Source: Marvinbryantia sp.
Lineage (GTDB): Bacteria; Bacillota; Clostridia; Lachnospirales; Lachnospiraceae
Length of the DNA stretch: 7,583 nt
Direction: 5' to 3'
NCBI GenBank assembly: GCA_016297895.1
Contig: JAEDFS010000072.1
Location: forward strand, 1 to 7,583
Shown: piece by piece, positions 5,728 through 7,583 of the stretch
How positions within the stretch are numbered: the stretch's first letter is position 1
How the letters are laid out: each line of letters opens with the position of its first letter
Translations under genes and position numbers: made by a program
Notes under the pieces: generated by a model
What the model saw: the letters and a program-made list of their open reading frames with translations, nothing else
Databases searched by the model: none
What the model was told of the DNA's origin: nothing

Positions 5728-7524
5728 TCAGAACAGCCTTCCGTCCTTTTCCGCCTCTTCCAGAGGGACTTCGATATATTCATCCTCCGGCTCCCCCGGC
5801 ATTGAGGACTCCTGATGCCGTGTACCATTTTCTGCATCCGGCGTTTCATCATCCAGATAAAATCCTGCTGCGCTTTCGATCTCCTTTACTTCCTCTTCAT
5901 GGAGCTGGCGCTTTTTCTTCTCCTCCTCCAATTGATTCTGTAAAGCCTCTGCTCGAAGCTCTGCTTCTACCTGAGCTGCAGATTTCTTTTCGATCTCTTC
6001 TTCCAGCTTACGGCGAAGCTCCAGCTCCCGTTCTCTCAATTCCATCATTTTTTTGTATTTCCGATTCCGGTTTACCGCAACCAGAAGAAGCGGAATAAAG
6101 ATAAACAGAAGCACCGCACCGATCACAGCAGCGGCAATGGTATTTCCTTTAATAAACTCATCTGTTTTATTATAAAGAAAATTTCCGCCATTGGCTATAC
6201 TATTTCCAAATTTTTTTATATTTTCTATTATTCCCTGTTTTTCGGCTTCCGTCTCGGTCTCTGTTTCCGCCGCCGTCTCTGTCACAGGCTGCGCTTCCGT
6301 CTCCGGCTCCCACTGCCCGGTATACATAAAAGAGGAGGTTCCAAGCGGCTGTCCATTGTAAGCATAGGTCAGCGTACTGTCCGTAAAATTCATCGTCCTG
6401 GAAAGGGATGCCGGATCCACGCTCTGCGGTATAGTCACCACGGTCTCCCTGGCCAGTGCAAAGGGCGCCTTGGAAAAATCAGCATTTTGGATCTGATTCC
6501 GCTCCTGCTGATCTTCGATTCCCGTGATCTCCAGATTCTCACCGGTGAACCCTTCACTGGATATGGAGGCCTCCTTAAAATTCTGATATCCGTAATCCAG
6601 CAGATCCTTTGTCTCATAATATGATTCGTAAAGTCCCGGTACACGTAAGACCACGCAGATCAATTCCATTCCATTCCGGCTGGCGGCAGTAACCAGGGTA
6701 TTCCATGCCTCATCCGTATATCCGGTCTTTCCGCCCAGACATCCATCATAGACCATGCCGTCTTCCCAGAGCATCTTATGATGATTCATAAAATACCGCT
6801 TTTCATCCACCAGATTTGTCTCATCATAATGATATTCTACCGTACCGATGATCTCCCGGAATTTCTCATTTTTTAATGCTTCCCTGGTGATCAGTGCCAT
6901 ATCATGGGCTGTCACATAGTGATTTTCATCATGCAGCCCGTGCACATTCACAAAATGGGTTCCGGTACATCCCAGTTCTGCCGCTTTGTCATTCATCATC
7001 TGCACAAAGGTATCGATATCACCTGCAATGTGCTCCGCTACTGCATTGGAGATCTCATTGGCCGAAGCCATCATGATTCCGTACAGGCACTGTTCCATGG
7101 TAAGTTCTTCCCCTTCGGTAAGTCCCAGATGAGAACTTCCGAATTCAATGCTGTACACCGCATTTTCTGAAAATGTAACCGTATCGCTGAGATTTCCCTT
7201 CTCCAGTGCAAGCAGCACCGTCATGATTTTGGTGATGCTGGCCGGGTATTCTTTTTTATCTGCGTTCTTACTGTAAAGCACTGCCCCCGTCTGATTATCG
7301 ATGACAATAGCCGCATCTGCTTCCACCTGAGGTCCCTGAGGCCATCCTTCTATGGTATTGGACTGGATCTCATCGTAATATGCATCCTGATGCCCGTCTC
7401 CTTCAGTTTCCTCCTCATAAGCCTCTTCCGCTGCCGCTCTCCATGTCACTGCAGAGGCAAAAGGCAATGAAAAACAAAGTGACGCTGCCAGAACCAGCGG
7501 CAAATATTTTTTTCCCTTCTTCAT
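5728..7524 (-). CDS. D-alanyl-D-alanine carboxypeptidase (peptidase S11, DacA/PBP5 family) with membrane span and coiled-coil tail
   Basis: This penicillin-binding enzyme trims the terminal D-Ala from peptidoglycan stem peptides outside the membrane. In the 598-residue product a Sec signal peptide (1-25, cleavage likely after ASA) is followed by an acidic stretch. The S11 domain (about 68-310) has the catalytic SITK (Ser96, Lys99), SAN (154-156) and KTG (266-268), all intact. Residues about 315-400 fit the beta-rich PBP5 C-terminal domain. A Thr/Glu-rich linker (408-429) then leads to a hydrophobic span (about 462-484). NRNRKYKK follows on the cytoplasmic side, then a long charged coiled coil (about 490-551) and an acidic end. 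PBP5-type enzymes normally end with a short amphipathic anchor near 380-440 residues, so about 150 residues are extra. ATG 7524 follows GGGAG at a 6-base gap. Probably first gene of a unit with the recombinase-like gene. Confidence 0.93.
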   Translation of the reverse strand: MKKGKKYLPLVLAASLCFSLPFASAVTWRAAAEEAYEEETEGDGHQDAYYDEIQSNTIEGWPQGPQVEADAAIVIDNQTGAVLYSKNADKKEYPASITKIMTVLLALEKGNLSDTVTFSENAVYSIEFGSSHLGLTEGEELTMEQCLYGIMMASANEISNAVAEHIAGDIDTFVQMMNDKAAELGCTGTHFVNVHGLHDENHYVTAHDMALITREALKNEKFREIIGTVEYHYDETNLVDEKRYFMNHHKMLWEDGMVYDGCLGGKTGYTDEAWNTLVTAASRNGMELICVVLRVPGLYESYYETKDLLDYGYQNFKEASISSEGFTGENLEITGIEDQQERNQIQNADFSKAPFALARETVVTIPQSVDPASLSRTMNFTDSTLTYAYNGQPLGTSSFMYTGQWEPETEAQPVTETAAETETETEAEKQGIIENIKKFGNSIANGGNFLYNKTDEFIKGNTIAAAVIGAVLLFIFIPLLLVAVNRNRKYKKMMELRERELELRRKLEEEIEKKSAAQVEAELRAEALQNQLEEEKKKRQLHEEEVKEIESAAGFYLDDETPDAENGTRHQESSMPGEPEDEYIEVPLEEAEKDGRLF

Positions 7525-7539
7525 ATCTATCTCCCTTAT

Positions 7540-7575
7540 AAAAACGGGCAGACTGCGCTGCCATTTTCCCTGTTT
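7540..7575 (-). terminator. Possible hairpin just upstream of the carboxypeptidase ribosome site
   Basis: On the minus strand GGCAG-CGCAGT-CTGCC (7562-7547) is followed by CGTTTTTAT. An alternative outer pairing joins AAAAAC plus GGG with CCC plus GTTTTT. This could be the terminator of a gene beyond the right edge or an attenuator in the leader of the carboxypeptidase gene. The 5-bp stem is short, and the window ends too soon to decide. Confidence 0.35.
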
Positions 7576-7583
7576 TTTTCTAC

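Overview
The window reads as a stretch of chromosome from a gut-type Lachnospiraceae (Clostridia, Bacillota), of the Blautia / Dorea / Ruminococcus gnavus kind. This is inferred from moderate GC, AGGAG-type ribosome binding sites, Firmicutes-style promoters and gene content, not from a database match. Coding density is high and no gap exceeds 300 bases. I see no rRNA, tRNA, CRISPR array, IS element or riboswitch.

Left part (1-2531, minus strand): a CdaR/PucR-type transcriptional regulator is followed 41 bp later by an aconitase-superfamily hydratase that runs off the left edge. They look like one operon with its own promoter (TTGACA, 17 bp, TAAGGT) and a direct repeat over the -10 element. 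The operon is insulated from the next gene by a strong hairpin terminator.

Middle (2532-4930): a lone sugar-ABC-transporter ATPase (MsmK/MsmX/UgpC type) on the minus strand and a DEDDh 3'-5' exonuclease with a C-terminal zinc-ribbon-like segment on the plus strand are transcribed divergently. The roughly 245-bp gap between them carries good promoters in both directions and three near-identical TTTTC(C)GAAAA palindromes. One palindrome lies exactly in the spacer of the ATPase promoter, so it is a candidate operator. The exonuclease gene ends inside a 15-bp perfect hairpin that probably stops transcription from both sides.

Right part (4931-7583, minus strand): a D,D-carboxypeptidase (peptidase S11, DacA/PBP5 family) has an unusual C-terminus with a membrane span and a probably cytoplasmic coiled coil. 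It is followed 59 bp later by a small tyrosine-recombinase-like protein in which two catalytic residues are replaced by Gln.

These are mostly housekeeping or lightly accessory genes. The items most worth a second look are the catalytically altered recombinase-like protein, the regulator/hydratase pair with unknown substrate, the palindrome-rich divergent promoter region, the exonuclease with an extra zinc-ribbon module, and the carboxypeptidase with an intracellular tail. I did not find convincing evidence of a complete, wholly new system.
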